The notes under the pieces were generated by a model that saw only the letters and a program-made list of their open reading frames with translations, was not told the origin of the DNA and did no database searches. This document shows positions 47,213 to 59,173 of a stretch of 64,000 nt of DNA, one piece after another. This DNA comes from Linum tenue (lineage: Eukaryota; Streptophyta; Magnoliopsida; Malpighiales; Linaceae). Both the position numbers and the translations under genes were made by a program. Where the stretch lies: assembly GCA_946122785.1 (NCBI GenBank), contig CAMGYJ010000009.1:11190937-11254936 (forward strand), given 5' to 3'. The stretch's first letter is position 1; each line of letters starts with the position of its first letter.

Positions 47213-47640
47213 TAGTGATGGCAATGGGGCGGGGCGGGGCGGGTACCTCAATTCCCATGCCCCGCCCTGCGCTACTACGGGTCGGGGCGGGTCGACCCAC
47301 TCTTACATGTTGTTAAAAAAAATACAAGTAAATTTTACTTTTTACAATAAAACGTAGGGAAAAACACTTTAAGAATGAAAAATATTGATAATAGAATGAA
47401 TAATTGAGCCTAACAAGTTGAAAGATCGACTCTAACTAGTTGAAAAAAGCCAAAATATGAGAAATATGTATAGATATTGTAAGAAATTGAGATAAAATTA
47501 ATCTAGAACAGGGCGGGACAGGGCGGGTCAGAAATAGATACCCATATCCCGCCTCACGCTACTGCGAGTCAGATAATACCCGCCCCATCACAGATCAGAT
47601 CAGATAATACCCGTGAAGCGGATTGAAATTGTCATCACCA
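47213..47640. mobile_element. hAT-type element, GGGGCGGG-rich
   Basis: The element starts TAGTGATGGCAATGG and ends ATTGTCATCACCA. It is flanked by perfect CACTTACC at 47205-47212 and 47641-47648. It is 428 bp and non-coding. Confidence 0.82.
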
Positions 47641-47649
47641 CACTTACCT

Positions 47650-50299
47650 TATCAATGGTGCAGAATAAAAATCTTCTTGCATCATCCTTTCCCTTTGCCT
47701 CATGGTGGCACTTGCCCCTCACTGACACTTACCCTGCCAGAGGGCCAAAAAAAAAAAAGAGAAAAAGGGGGAGGCACTTCTCTGCTTTAAATCGCTAGCA
47801 AACAAGTGAGACCATCTATTGAACCAATGGTCTTTCACTTGCTCCATTATAGGCATCTTTTCCATTAGCGAAAACAAAAACAAAAAAACTCCATAAAAAA
47901 GATTGTACCTTCCTTCGCCACCTCTCTCTACAGACTACAGTCTACTCCCTCAGCCCTCAGTTCTGCTCCCATATCATCAACACGACAACCCAACCCATGA
48001 ATCAAGTTCTAGATAGTAACGATGGGAAGGTTTCATTCATCACTTTGGGACATGAGTAACAGAAAGCAATGACATTCCATTACTTCTGCTCCCCTTTCTG
48101 GCTTTCACTAATAGCATGCACTTGTCAATGTTTCGAAAATTGTTGCCAGAAGAACGGTTAGTACTCATATTAGGATTTCGATGGCCACGATAATTTGAAT
48201 TGTTGTGATGGATTTTTGTTATTATTATGAATCTATTAGGTAAAACTTCTATCGTATATTTAGTAATGAATCATCTCATCTCAAATACGAACCACTAGTG
48301 AACTTGCACGCTAGTTCCTTTATGGCTTACATCTCGAGTTTGCTAGACCTTGAGTACTTTTTTTTTTTCCAGATCTCGAACCTTGACTAAATTTCACTTG
48401 ATTTGACTATTGATTTTCCAAATATTCACGAGCTCGGCTAACCTAATTCTAGACTACATTTACCATGAAAGTTTTTAAATATTAATATTATTCAGTAAAT
48501 TTATCATATGAAAAACACCACGTCAAATTATTAGTTCATCACAACAATCCAACCAAATATAATCATCGTGTATACGTCATATATATAATCAATTCATCGT
48601 AATATATTTTGGTCTAACCTGTTTGAGCCGTTGTATACATTTTCAAATATATACAAATAAGATAGTAATTTAATTTTTTTAATAAATGAAATAAAATTTA
48701 TCTTACATGAATTTATTAGAAACCCACTTCCAGTATAAAAAAAATTATCTGGCTTCATTCCCTTGTCTCTCCTCTCCTTCTCCCTCTCCCTCTTTCTAGT
48801 GATTAGATTATTGACTTTCTGAAGATTGTTTTGAAACCCAATTTTGATCGCACTCGGTCCAACCAACCAGTCAGATAGAGGTTCAAATAATAACCTTGCA
48901 TATAATATAAAAATAATAATCGTAGGCAGTAGTTGGAGGATAAGATCACAAGAGATTTAGATGAATCAAACAAATATATGCATAGAAAGATTAAAGGAGG
49001 GGAAAGAATTATTGCAGCAATTAAATATATGTCCCACACAATAGTGACAAAGATTGCTACAACTCACTTCCCTTCCAAAGTAGATATTTGGGCAGCAGCT
49101 AGCTTAGCTTAGCTCCACACCATATAATGACACCGGCACCCATTTCCACGTTCATGATGGGGGTGAAGGGCTGAAGGCCAAGGAAGAGAGAAGAATCGCC
49201 AAAAACCCAAGCAAAGCAAACAAGCAAACAGCTCAACATTAAAGACAAAACTTGCGCTACCTCTCTCCTTGTTTTCATCTTCAATTTCTATGTTTTTCAT
49301 TGAATTCGTTTACCATTTTTCATGCACAACCGACTTGTGGAGCTAACAATTCATTGCAAATTCTTCAGGGCATATTTCACATTTGATTATTGGGTACTTC
49401 TGGTTTCAATCCCAAACATTTTCCACTAAACAAGAACACGTATTTATATGATTTATTAATACGATGTGTATTAGTCAATCATATGTGTATCAATAAACCC
49501 AAAACAATAAATCATATGTGTATTGACCCATAAACCAAGACTTTTGGAACATATAATTCAACTTCAAGTCATAGCATCACATGCCTTCAAATAAATTTAT
49601 CGTTAATGTATATAGATTCTAATTGAAAACTAATTGAGCAGAATGGAGCAACGAGAAATCAACTTTCAGTATGTATTTGCATGTCTGCTTTTCTAGAGCT
49701 CAAGTAAAGACATATTAACTAAGCATAATACGGAGATAGTATGTAGATTTAGAGTTTATAATACTAGAACATATTGGTTAAACCATCTTAGTTTCAACAT
49801 AGCACACTATAATATTATTATCCAAACATCTGTTTGTTTATTTTTTTTAAAGAGATTTGTCAGAGTGTGTGTGTGTGTGAGAGAGAGAGAGAGAATAGCA
49901 GCAAGCAGCATTGCAGCAACAACAACGAAGGTAGAGCTATAGCCAGGCATCAGAAATATATAGCAGCTGGCAGAGAAGAGAGGTAGCAACAGCAGCAAGC
50001 TAAGCTATCCAGCAGTGAGCACTCAGATCAAATACAAAAAGAGACAATATATGTATAGCTTTTAATTAAGCTACTATAGCAGCAACCAATAACCCTTATA
50101 TAAGATTTGCCTTTTTTTCTCTCCTCTCCTAAGTTCCTTCCTTCATTCCTTTCTCTATGTGTCCCACTCAATAGTCACAGACAAACTAAAGCTGTTGATC
50201 ATCAGCTTTCTTCCTTCCTTCTTGAGTAGTTGAGTTTACCTCTCTCTCTCTCTTTTTTCTTCCACTTTCCCTATTTTGGTCCCCCAGAAGAAGTGAAAC
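47650..50299. other. Long 5' flank of the GRF gene
   Basis: The region is AT-rich. A GT/GA microsatellite lies at 49864-49894, followed by CAGCAA-type repeats and CT-rich tracts just before the ATG, typical of plant 5' UTRs. A 61-codon minus-strand ORF at 49099-49284 starts with a hydrophobic stretch but matches nothing I know. No other gene is supported. Confidence 0.4.
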
Positions 50300-52107
50300 A
50301 TGTTGAGCAATGCAAGAGCAGGAAATAGGTCATCATCTTCTTGTTCTTCTTCTCCATTCACAGCAACACAGTGGCAAGAACTGGAGCACCAAGCTCTCAT
50401 CTACAAGTACATGGTCTCTGGTGTCCCCATCCCTCCTGAACTCCTTTTCTCTGTCAAGAGAAGCCTCGACTCCTCCTTTTCTTCAAGTAACTCATTCACC
50501 CAAGTTCTTCATTTCCCTATGCATATCCTTTTAGCTCTCGCATAGATATAAAAAAAAAGTGGTGGAAGTACAATTTTTTTTCTAGAAAGTTGAGACCTTT
50601 TGGATCTTTTTGGCAGTGGGTTGGGATGTTTTCATGTGGGTTTTAGTTTATCATCATTGTTTCGATCCGATTCGAATAGGCCAGCAACAAGAAGTAGCCA
50701 TCTCTGTAAGAAATCAGAAAAACTTGGTTGCAAAAAAAAAAAGTGACAAATCCGTTGCAAAAAAAAGGTTCTGCAATGACTTTGTTGTGTATTTCCTTGC
50801 AATGACTTGGTTGCTCTTTGGGGACCAAGCTATAGAAAGCTCTTCATCTTGTAGTCAGTAAAATGCTATGTAACTATTAGCTTCTCCAAATCGATTAAAG
50901 TTTTTTTTTTTTGGTTCTGATAAAGTTGAGACCTTTCTTCTGGTGTGGTGTTATTGTGGCAGTTGGGTGGGGATGTTTTCAGGTGGGTTTTGGTAAAAAG
51001 GGAGACCCAGAGCCAGGAAGGTGCAGAAGAACCGATGGCAAGAAATGGAGGTGCTCCAAAGAAGCATACCCTGGCTCCAAATACTGTGACAGACACATGC
51101 ATAGAGGGAAAAACCGTTCAAGAAAGCCTGTGGAAATCTCTTCTTCTTCATCCTCTCCTTCTCCTTCCACTGCAACAAATGCCTCCAGAACCTCACCTAA
51201 CTGTAATAACACCACCACCACCACTAGTAATAACAACTATTACCACAATCCTTACCTAACTTCCTACAACAATCCTTCACTGATCAACCCTCTATCCATT
51301 TCCTCATCTACATCATCACTTGATTCTGATGTCCACCAGCAGCAAGCCCCTCTTAATGGCCACAACTTTCTCAATAGCACTTTCCTTTATAACACTAGTA
51401 CTAATACCTCCTCTTGCTCCAATTCCTCTTCTTGTTCCAAGACCACACCTACCCCTACTCCTAATCTGTTTATGGATTCTCTCTCTTCCTCTCACCCTAC
51501 CTCTGACAAAGATTACAGGTATCTACTCTACTTAAATATCATTAATACTACTTTCTTTGTTAAATCCAAGAACTTGGTGTACTTATTAAATGTTTTTATT
51601 GGGTCTTTTCCAACAACTCACAGTACTGAATATTCGACCTGATTATGATAGGTTTTTATGTCATTTGTTAATCGGTTGTTTTGTCTTGATTATGTTGTGA
51701 TTAACCTATATCTTGTTTTATATGTTTCCCCCACTAAACAAAATATAAAAAAAAAAAGGTACCTCCAAGGAGTGAGAGAGGATCAGCAACTTCAGCACCA
51801 TCAATATGGGTCATCACCACAGCCAGAGTTTGACAACTTCTACTCATATCCATCATCTAAACAAGATTATCATAACCAGCAGCAGCATTGCTTTGTTTTG
51901 GGAGCTGATTTCAAGTCGTCATCATCATCATCATCAATCTCAGCTATTACCAACAGGCCATTAATCAAGGTGGAAGAGGGCAGCAATCACAATGAAGAGA
52001 TGTCATCATCATCATCCCACAAGCCAATGCACCATTTCTTTGGACTTGGTGGTGGTGGCGGTGCAGATTCTTGGCTGGATCTTGCATCAAGCTCAAGGCC
52101 CTCCTAG
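50300..52107 (+). CDS. GRF5: Growth-regulating factor (GRF5/6-like transcription factor)
   Basis: This is a plant transcription factor that works with GIF coactivators to promote leaf cell proliferation. Exons 50300-50486, 50963-51518 and 51759-52107 join in frame to 363 aa. The QLQ domain is near residues 20-56 ([19 protein letters not shown], then [15 protein letters not shown]). The WRC domain is near 76-118 ([39 protein letters not shown]), with the zinc-binding C3H residues and basic nuclear signal. A Ser/Asn/Thr-rich middle follows, then the GRF5/6-type tail [16 protein letters not shown] and [11 protein letters not shown] perfect-looking miR396 site overlaps the end of the WRC. It is intact. 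GRF5 versus GRF6 cannot be decided here. Intron 1 holds a duplicated pseudo-exon, and the 3' UTR may contain an intron. Confidence 0.93.
50586..50648 (+). repeat. Duplicated splice-acceptor/pseudo-exon in GRF intron 1
   Basis: AAAGTTGAGACCTTT, then GGCAG and GGGATGTTTTCATGTGGG repeat the real exon 2 start at 50922-50996. Translated after its AG it gives GLGCFHVGF, against GWGCFQVGF in the true exon. No donor of the right kind follows and the frame closes soon after. Confidence 0.75.
51114..51135 (+). promoter_or_regulatory. miR396 target site in GRF mRNA
   Basis: CCGTTCAAGAAAGCCTGTGG followed by AA matches the conserved GRF-type miR396 target, including the one-base bulge characteristic of this family. 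It encodes RSRKPVE at the end of the WRC domain. Confidence 0.93.
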
Positions 52108-52720
52108 CTAATGGTATATTAAGTTTCTAATTACAGTTACAGTATTAACTAATCAGACCAATCATTCTTAATTGATAAGAGGATCACACAGTTTAAAACC
52201 TTTGTTTTTTTCTTTTTCTTTCTTTCTTCTTTCTGATGGTCTGCAGGGGAGCATTGATGGATCTTTTTAGCTTTATCGGTGGTGCCAAAAGAGTACTTGT
52301 TGGTGGTGATAAATATGATGTGGGTCTGAGAACTTGTGGCTGGGGAGCAAAATTTGGGGGTTTTTCTACTGTTGAGCTGCAGTGTTGTTTTGGATTTAAT
52401 AATGTAGGGTCACAGCAAAAGAAAGAAAGCAGCTTCTTTCTTTTTTTCTGTTTTAGTTTTTACTTTGTGAAAGGAGGGGTAGGGTACTGTTCTGTCTGTT
52501 TGTTACCAGCTGGTAAAAGTGAAAGATCCTTTCTTCACAAGTGTACACCATCATTATGTCAAAACTTATATGCAAAGTTTTTTTTTGCTGTCCATGAGTA
52601 CAAGAAACACAAGTTTGGGGTTTTGCTAGGTTTTGGCAGCTCGGAACAGTCCATATAGTTGAAGTTTTGCACTAACCCACCATGCTCTTGATATCCATGA
52701 ATAACTTAAGCTATGCTCTG
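52108..52720 (+). other. GRF 3' UTR
   Basis: T-rich sequence downstream of the stop; an AG acceptor-like site near 52246 suggests a 3' UTR intron. The ORF across it (52236-52658) has no recognisable domain and is probably non-coding. Confidence 0.4.
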
Positions 52721-52726
52721 AAAAAA

Positions 52727-52985
52727 GTCGGAATAAGAAAGCGCTCGGGGTGGGCTTACTGCTTATATATGCTTCCTTCCAGTAGGTATCCGCTTTGCAC
52801 TTGACTATCCAGCGTGTTTAGTGGACACAATATCTAGTACACCTGAAGTGCATCCTTTCCGGTCCTCTCGTACTAGGAAAATGTCCTTTTAACGCTTTAA
52901 GACACACACCGAATATGTATCGAACTGTCTTACAAAGTTTTGAATCGAGCTATATTGGGCGAACAACCCAACCCTTGAAACACGA
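52727..52985 (-). pseudogene. Decayed plastid 23S rRNA fragment (NUPT)
   Basis: The plus strand is the complement of the 3' end of plastid 23S rRNA. It includes GGGGTGGGCTTACTGCTTA, CTATCCAGCGTGTTTAG, CCGGTCCTCTCGTACTAGG, TCGAACTGTCTTACAAAG and GGGCGAACAACCCAACCCTT. Many differences from the conserved sequence are C to T (or G to A), as expected for a methylated, decaying nuclear copy. It is not a functional rRNA gene. Confidence 0.85.
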
Positions 52986-52999
52986 TATAAAACTGATAA

Positions 53000-53980
53000 T
53001 TTAAACCATTTTACTCGTTCTTATGTTAAAAAAAAAATGATCGTTACTTACCGACACGAACCGAAAAACTCTTGTCATCAATAATTTCGCCATATCAAAA
53101 GTTAAAATGATAGCACCATCCTCCCACATCTTGAACTGAAATAGTTGGGTGAGTTTCCAATACGTGAAGAAGATAAGTAGGCCACAGGCCAAGTACTCCA
53201 CTATAGCTACAACTACATGACCATTTCATTTTGACCATATACCTTCCCCATATGGTCTTGCCTGGGATTTTCAGACAGCCTTTCCTTTCATATATACTTC
53301 CTGACATCCAAAGAGTAAAGACAAACGAATGTGGTGGGGAAAATTGGCGGGACATATGGGGAACCAGACCAATCTTCATATCAACATGAATGAATGAATG
53401 ATACTGATTTCCCAGCAGAACCATTGAGACAGATTCTTCTCATGTTCTATTTCTATCTGTTATATATACATATTTGTTTGAGGATTCCCTCGTTGAATAT
53501 ACACAGTTCTTTTTCAGTTTGATTTGATGAGCATGAAAATGCTGAAAAAGGTGGAAGCAAAGCAATGTCTTTTTTGGTTCTGTCATTCAAAAACGAGAAG
53601 TCATTTCCATGACAGCTGCTTTCAACTGCCAATATAATTGCTCATAGGTAGCCCAGGCTAGCAGGTAGGGGGGCCAGTTGTGTTATATTCTATCTAGTGC
53701 AGTAGTGGACAGCAGTTTTACAACACGCGTTCATGGCTAAGCACTTCATTCATTGATGACATGCAGCTTAGTGGGAAACTAACTATTCTCAACTATATTG
53801 TATTAACTATTATTAAGTTGAAGGGTTAATGAGTCCAACTAAATTTTGTTTTATTGTGTATAAAACTTCTTGGTGTTTAGCATTTGGATCCTATATATAG
53901 ATCGGTACAGGATTAGTAATTTTTCCCTAAATTTGAGGTGTGTCCCATTACAGAGTTAAATAAGGCTGGTTTCGCAGTTT
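53000..53980. other. Intergenic
   Basis: No supported gene. ORFs at 53001-53424 have no recognisable domains. Confidence 0.3.
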
Positions 53981-55000
53981 GAGGAGTCAATGTACCGTGT
54001 CTATGTGTGACAATCAACCGCTCCAAGATCTTTCATTTGGAAACAAGAAGTTAGATACTCATTGATGGCGTTTATTCCCTTCGTGTTAGTCTCAATTATT
54101 AACATACCATCAACATAAAGGCATGTAATGACAACATACTCTGTCGTGCACTTTGACTAAATGTATTCATCAGTAGAGTTATGAGAAAATCCATGAGCCC
54201 GTACAACAGAATCAAATTTCCCATGTCATTGCTTAAGTGCTTGCTTTGCACCTTTTTTTCATTCCAAGCAACATGAACCCTTATGGTTGCTTCATGTACA
54301 CTTTCTCATCTAGCTCACCATTTACAAATGTCGTCTTAACATCCATTTGGTGTACAAACATATTGTAAATAAAAGCCAAAGCCAAACGTACTCTTGTGGA
54401 AGTGATTCTTGCAACTGGTGCATAGGTCAAAGCAATCTACTATAACCTTTTGCCTAAACTCTTTTGCAAAGCTTTGAAAGTATGTATTGACCATCATTGT
54501 TATACTTAGTCCGAAATACCCATTTACAACCAATAACTATAGATCCTAAAGGCATATCCACAAAAATTCTTTGTCCCTTGACTTCTTCTTGGTTCAATAG
54601 CAACATGGTCATCTAAAGACCTGTTACTACTGGAACCAATGCAAAAAGGTGGGGATAGAAATAAAATCATATGGGAAATTTATAGAAGTAACTCGACATG
54701 GTTCTACATTTGAAAAATCACGTCGGAGTTTATTCTCAAAGAACTCAACATCCCTTCATTCCACTACCACATTAGATTCCAAATCTAAAACCCTATAGGT
54801 ATCAAGTTTTCTGCATATTCAAGAAAAACACATTTCAAAACTCATGAACCTAACTTAGTTCTCTTAGTATTTGAGACTCTATAGAAAGGAAGTCAGCCCC
54901 AAACTCTAAAATAACCCAAATTTGGTTTCATTCCCTTCCACAACTCGTAGGAAGATTTTTTTAGCTTCTTAGACGAAATTCTATTGTGCACATGTCAGGC

Positions 55001-55672
55001 TAGGGATGGCAACAAAACCCGAACCCACGGGTACCACCCGACCCAACCCGGTCAACGCGGGTAAAATCCGTGTTGACGGGTTTTGGGCCGGATTTGGGTT
55101 TAAACCCTTTCACTATTCACCGGGTTGGGTTTGGGTTTAGGTAAACCCGCCCCATGGTTACCCGCCCACTCCCATATAATTAATTTTCTCGGTATATTTA
55201 ATATTCTAAACAACTAATCTTATTTATGTTTGTGGAGACATGTCTAACTTTTTCTTTCTAATTGTGTAGAATAAAGTTGATGTTATCGAGTGGAGAGTGA
55301 ACAAACTTAATTGAAAGGAAGAATCTTTCAATTAATCATGTTATTTATGGATAATTTGTGATTTGCTTCAATTTTCTTGAGTTTTCTAGATTGGTGATGA
55401 ACAATTTGTATAGTCAATTTGTGATTTGCTAGAATTTTCTAGAATGATGTTTATATATGGATAATTTGTATTGAGAGATTGATATTTGACTTTAATTTTG
55501 ATAGGAACTTGTTATTATAAATTTTTTTAACGGGGTACCAATGAACCCGCGGATACCCAGCGGGTTGGGTTGGGTTTGAGTTTTTCAAACCCAGTGGGGT
55601 TTACCCCGAGTTTTTTTCATGGATAAACCCATGGGTTTGGGTTTGGAAAAACCCGACCCATTGCCATCCCTA
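55001..55672. mobile_element. hAT-type element, family B copy 2, inside copia
   Basis: The element starts TAGGGATGGCAAC and ends TTGCCATCCCTA. It is flanked by perfect TGTCAGGC at 54993-55000 and 55673-55680. The body is closely similar to 41533-42235. Its excision would restore continuous copia integrase sequence. Confidence 0.92.
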
Positions 55673-55863
55673 TGTCAGGCTGTTAGCAAAGTCTCGCCCA
55701 ACAAATTGATTAGAGAACTAGCATTAACCATGTACTAAAGAACTCCATTTTTTCTATATACTACTCCATTCTATTGTGGGGTGTAAGGAGCAGTCCTTTG
55801 ATGTATAGAATCATGTTGCTCACAAAACTCATTAAATCTATTAGGAATATACTCTGCTCCTCC

Positions 55864-55908
55864 TCCTTGCCAAGGAGAAGACGCGGGTTCGATTCCCGCT
55901 ATCCGCCC
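55864..55908 (+). pseudogene. trnG-GCC: 3' part of plastid trnG-GCC (NUPT)
   Basis: CTTGCCAAGGAGAAGACGCG and GGTTCGATTCCCGC then TATCCGCCC reproduce the anticodon loop (GCC), T arm and acceptor strand of plastid tRNA-Gly. The 5' half is absent. It joins copia integrase sequence directly at about 55863. The AT-rich stretch to 56050 may be plastid spacer. Confidence 0.85.
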
Positions 55909-56050
55909 GAGGTAATTTCTTTCCTTTAATAGGATAAAGGATTGAGGGTAGTTGACTATAATAATATAGTGATTCTATCCCATACCCTTTTTTTTCCTGC
56001 CAGCCTACTAAATTACTGGATTACTCGTTTGAAAACCCTCATTTTTTTGT

Positions 56051-57322
56051 GGCTAAATTACACGTTTGGTCACTCAAATTATATAAATCTTTCACGTTTG
56101 CCACCCGAATTACTTTTCTTTCTTATTCGCCACTAACTTTACGAATCGTTTCATGTTTCGTCACCGGCCGTCTATCTCCGTTAACTCCGTTAATTTTTTG
56201 ATGACGTGGCAAACAGAATTACTGACTAGACCGTTAACCTAATGACATGTTAAATTAAAAAAATTATAAATAAAAAACTAATTTACACCTCATCATCGGA
56301 AGAAAAATAATCATGCCAAAAAACTCTCCTAAGTCCTAGCTCTCTAACTTTACCAACCCAAAATTAATTCCCCAGGAAATCACAACCCTCCAACAAACCT
56401 CCCCAACCAAATTCGCCAGAAAATCCGCCATCGATCCGACTCCACCACCCAGAGCACGCGCCGCGCTACTTCTTGCCACCAGTCCTCGGAGATCTGAACT
56501 ACCGCCGCCGCCGTTCTCTACATCTCTTATCGTGGCGTTCTCCGATATTGCTAGCTCTCTTTAACTGTCGTCCCGCCGTCCTCGGGAGATCTGAAATCCC
56601 CGCCGCCGTCCTTATCGTTCGTCTGAATCGCAGCAATTTCTAATAGTCGCCGCCACCGTTCTTCTACGATTTTCCTTGTGATTGAGAAGTCCAATCTGGA
56701 TGGATGAACAATCACCACCGCCAGATCTAATATGATCCATTAATTCGTTACATGTGAGTTCGAAGTACTTTCATTCAGAGACTTATAGAGGAGAGCTAAT
56801 TGCTCGGCTGGAGTCGTCGATGGCGCGATTGGAAACGTTGTGTTGGAGCTGAGGTGAGAGGATGACCCATGGGCGACAAAGAGTGGGGAAAGTCAGAGCC
56901 AACAGTACTACCCTTGGTGCCCATTTTTCCTGAAACAGGATGCCGAAGATGGCTTCTTTATGGAAGGGGAAACAGGACAACCGAAGCTCATGATGTCGAC
57001 GGAGTCGGCGCTGCCGCTGCGGGAGGAATCGTCGGTCGAGAGAGCGGATAGCCCGCGGAGGAGGCACGGTCGGTGCGTGAGAAGAGATGAGGTGTAAATT
57101 ATTTTTTAATTTTATAATTTGACATGTCATTAGGTTAACAGTCTAGTCAGCCGTTCCGTTTGCCACATCATCAAAAAAACTGACGGAGGTAACGGAGATA
57201 GACGGTCGGTGACCAAACGTGAAACGATTCGTAAAGTTAGTGGCAAATGAGAAAGAAAAGTAATTCGGGTGGCAAATATGAAAGATTTATATAATTTGAG
57301 TGACCAAACGTGTAATTTAGTC
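56051..57322. mobile_element. Long-TIR MULE with GC-rich interior
   Basis: Inverted arms of about 230 bp start GGCTAAATTACACGTTTGG at the left, with the complement ending at 57322. They are flanked by an 8-bp T-run duplication, TTTTTTGT, on both sides. The interior is GC-rich (GCCGCCGCCG) and has an internal repeat (CCTCGG/GAGATCTGAA). No transposase or named captured gene. Confidence 0.82.
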
Positions 57323-59173
57323 TTTTTTGTAATTGTAAATGTAAAAAAAATGTTGCGGAGACTTCAAATCCCCACATCAGGGCTACCTTTCTGTCGAAGG
57401 ACTTGTATTTTCCTACCTTTTTTAGTTTTGGCAACTTATTTATACAACTTAAACTTATCAAAGTCCTAATGCTTAGTTCGCATTAAATAGAAATAGGTAA
57501 ATTGAGTACTATCATCAATGAAAGTAATGAAGGACCTACATCCTTCTCTAGTTAATTACCCTAAAATTCACAAATATCATAATGTACCAATTCTAATAAA
57601 TCTAAATCTCTGTCAACCAACTTAGGAAATGGTTTGCTCTTCATCTTGTCTTGCACACAGATTTCACATTTATTTCTATGGTTATCACCACAAACCAAGA
57701 GACCATTTTTAGGCATATATTTCTGAGTTTTAAAGTTAGCATGCCCCAATCGATTATGCCATAAATCAAACAAAGTACTTTCTATACTATAATTAGCATA
57801 GACATCTATATAAGCAGAACCATTAACTTTATTATTATTATCATCATTGTCAATACTTAACTTAAACATATCATCAACAACATAACCTTTTCTAATAAAC
57901 AGACAAACCTTGAACAGAATCATCCTATCAAATTTTAGCACAACCTTTATCCCCATCTTACAAAGCGTGAAACCCAAAACCAAGTTCTTCCTAACATCAG
58001 AAACATAAAGTACATTGGTGAGAACAGTTTTTCTTCTTGAAGTGAATAAAAGCTCCATGGTTCCTGAGCCAAAGACCTTTAAGGTGCGACGGTAACCCAA
58101 CAGAACTTCGTGTCCATCCGTAGACTCGTTGTATTCCTTGAACATGGCTCTCTTGTTGCATGTGAGTAGTTGCTCCTGAATCATGCCACCAATCATTACA
58201 GGTCATGACTCCAGCCATGTGCAATTCCTTAATCATACCCACATGTAAGCCAGAAATCATTGCTACAATCTCACTATGCTCAACTTTCTCAATCACATTT
58301 GTACTTGCAGCACCCTCGTTCTAGTTCCTCTTGGGATTAGGACAGAAGCGAACAATGTGTCCCAATTGCCCACAATTGAAGCAATTTTTGGTAGACTTAT
58401 GGGTCAACTTCTTCTTCTAGTTGTTGGTCAGGCTATTGAAATTGTTCATGCCTTTTTTTTTTTTTGCCTTTCTTGTTCTCAACAACATTCACTTTGGAAC
58501 TTGATGGTGATTCCAAATTCATATCCTTATCACAAGTTATAGTCTCCTCTTCGATCCTCAAGTGCTTCTGAATTTGTTCCAAAGTAAAATCTTCTGACAT
58601 ATGAAGTTATTTCTTCCTATAGTTGTTCCATGATAGAGGCAACTTTGCAATAATTGCCCACACCAGAAATTGTTCAGGAAGAGTTATGTTCAACACAGTG
58701 AACTAAGAGACCAAGATAAGAAATTCATTAACTTGATCCATAATTGAACGCTTATCATTCATAGTAAATTCCAAGAACTGGAAAGTGACAAACTTATATG
58801 CGCCTTGTTCCTTTGATTTGTACTGATTCTTCAAATTTGTCCAGATTTTTGTTGGGATCTACAACTGGGTGTACAAATCATAGAGACGATCAGATAGAGA
58901 ATTGAGGATGTATCCGCTGCACAACAGGATGTCATCATTCCTCTTCTTTCGTCCTCCCTTTAGCTCACTAGAGTCATTGTCTTGTGGTTCAGGAAGTGTT
59001 GTCCAAATTAGTATCCAATATATACACGATCTTCAAAGTAGTCAACAGAAACTTCATCTTCTCTTGCCAGCGGGTGAAACTTGTTCCATCAAACAAATTG
59101 AGCTTGTTGGAATTAGAAGCATACGCCTTCAACGTACTCTCTACTCCAGAATCCACTTTTCCAACAAATAAAA

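Larger units (their letters stand above)
53990..59170 (-). mobile_element. Dead Ty1/copia element interrupted by three insertions
   Basis: Minus-strand copia polyprotein, reading from high to low coordinates. Gag has a zinc knuckle (CFNCGQLGHIVRFC, 58395-58331). The gag-pre-integrase region follows (WHNRLGHANF and CEICVQDKMKSKPF, 58196-57561). Integrase pieces include YTPQ and NGVV with stops (55860-55681), and RT pieces lie at 54530-54150 (ITSTRVLLALAFIYN, then MDVKTTFVNGELDE). It is frameshifted and stopped throughout, hence inactive. The body is broken by a hAT element (55001-55672), plastid DNA (from 55864) and a MULE (56051-57322). No matching 3' LTR was found. Confidence 0.87.

Noticed and set aside
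49099..49300. Small secreted peptide gene upstream of GRF
   Set aside because: Hydrophobic start but no conserved peptide motif, and two overlapping frames are equally open.
52236..52658. 140-codon ORF after GRF
   Set aside because: It lies in the probable GRF 3' UTR, with no recognisable motif; likely chance.
52727..52985. A functional rRNA gene
   Set aside because: Only the 3' part of plastid 23S is present and many conserved bases are changed.
55864..55908. A functional tRNA-Gly gene
   Set aside because: The 5' half (acceptor strand and D arm) is missing.
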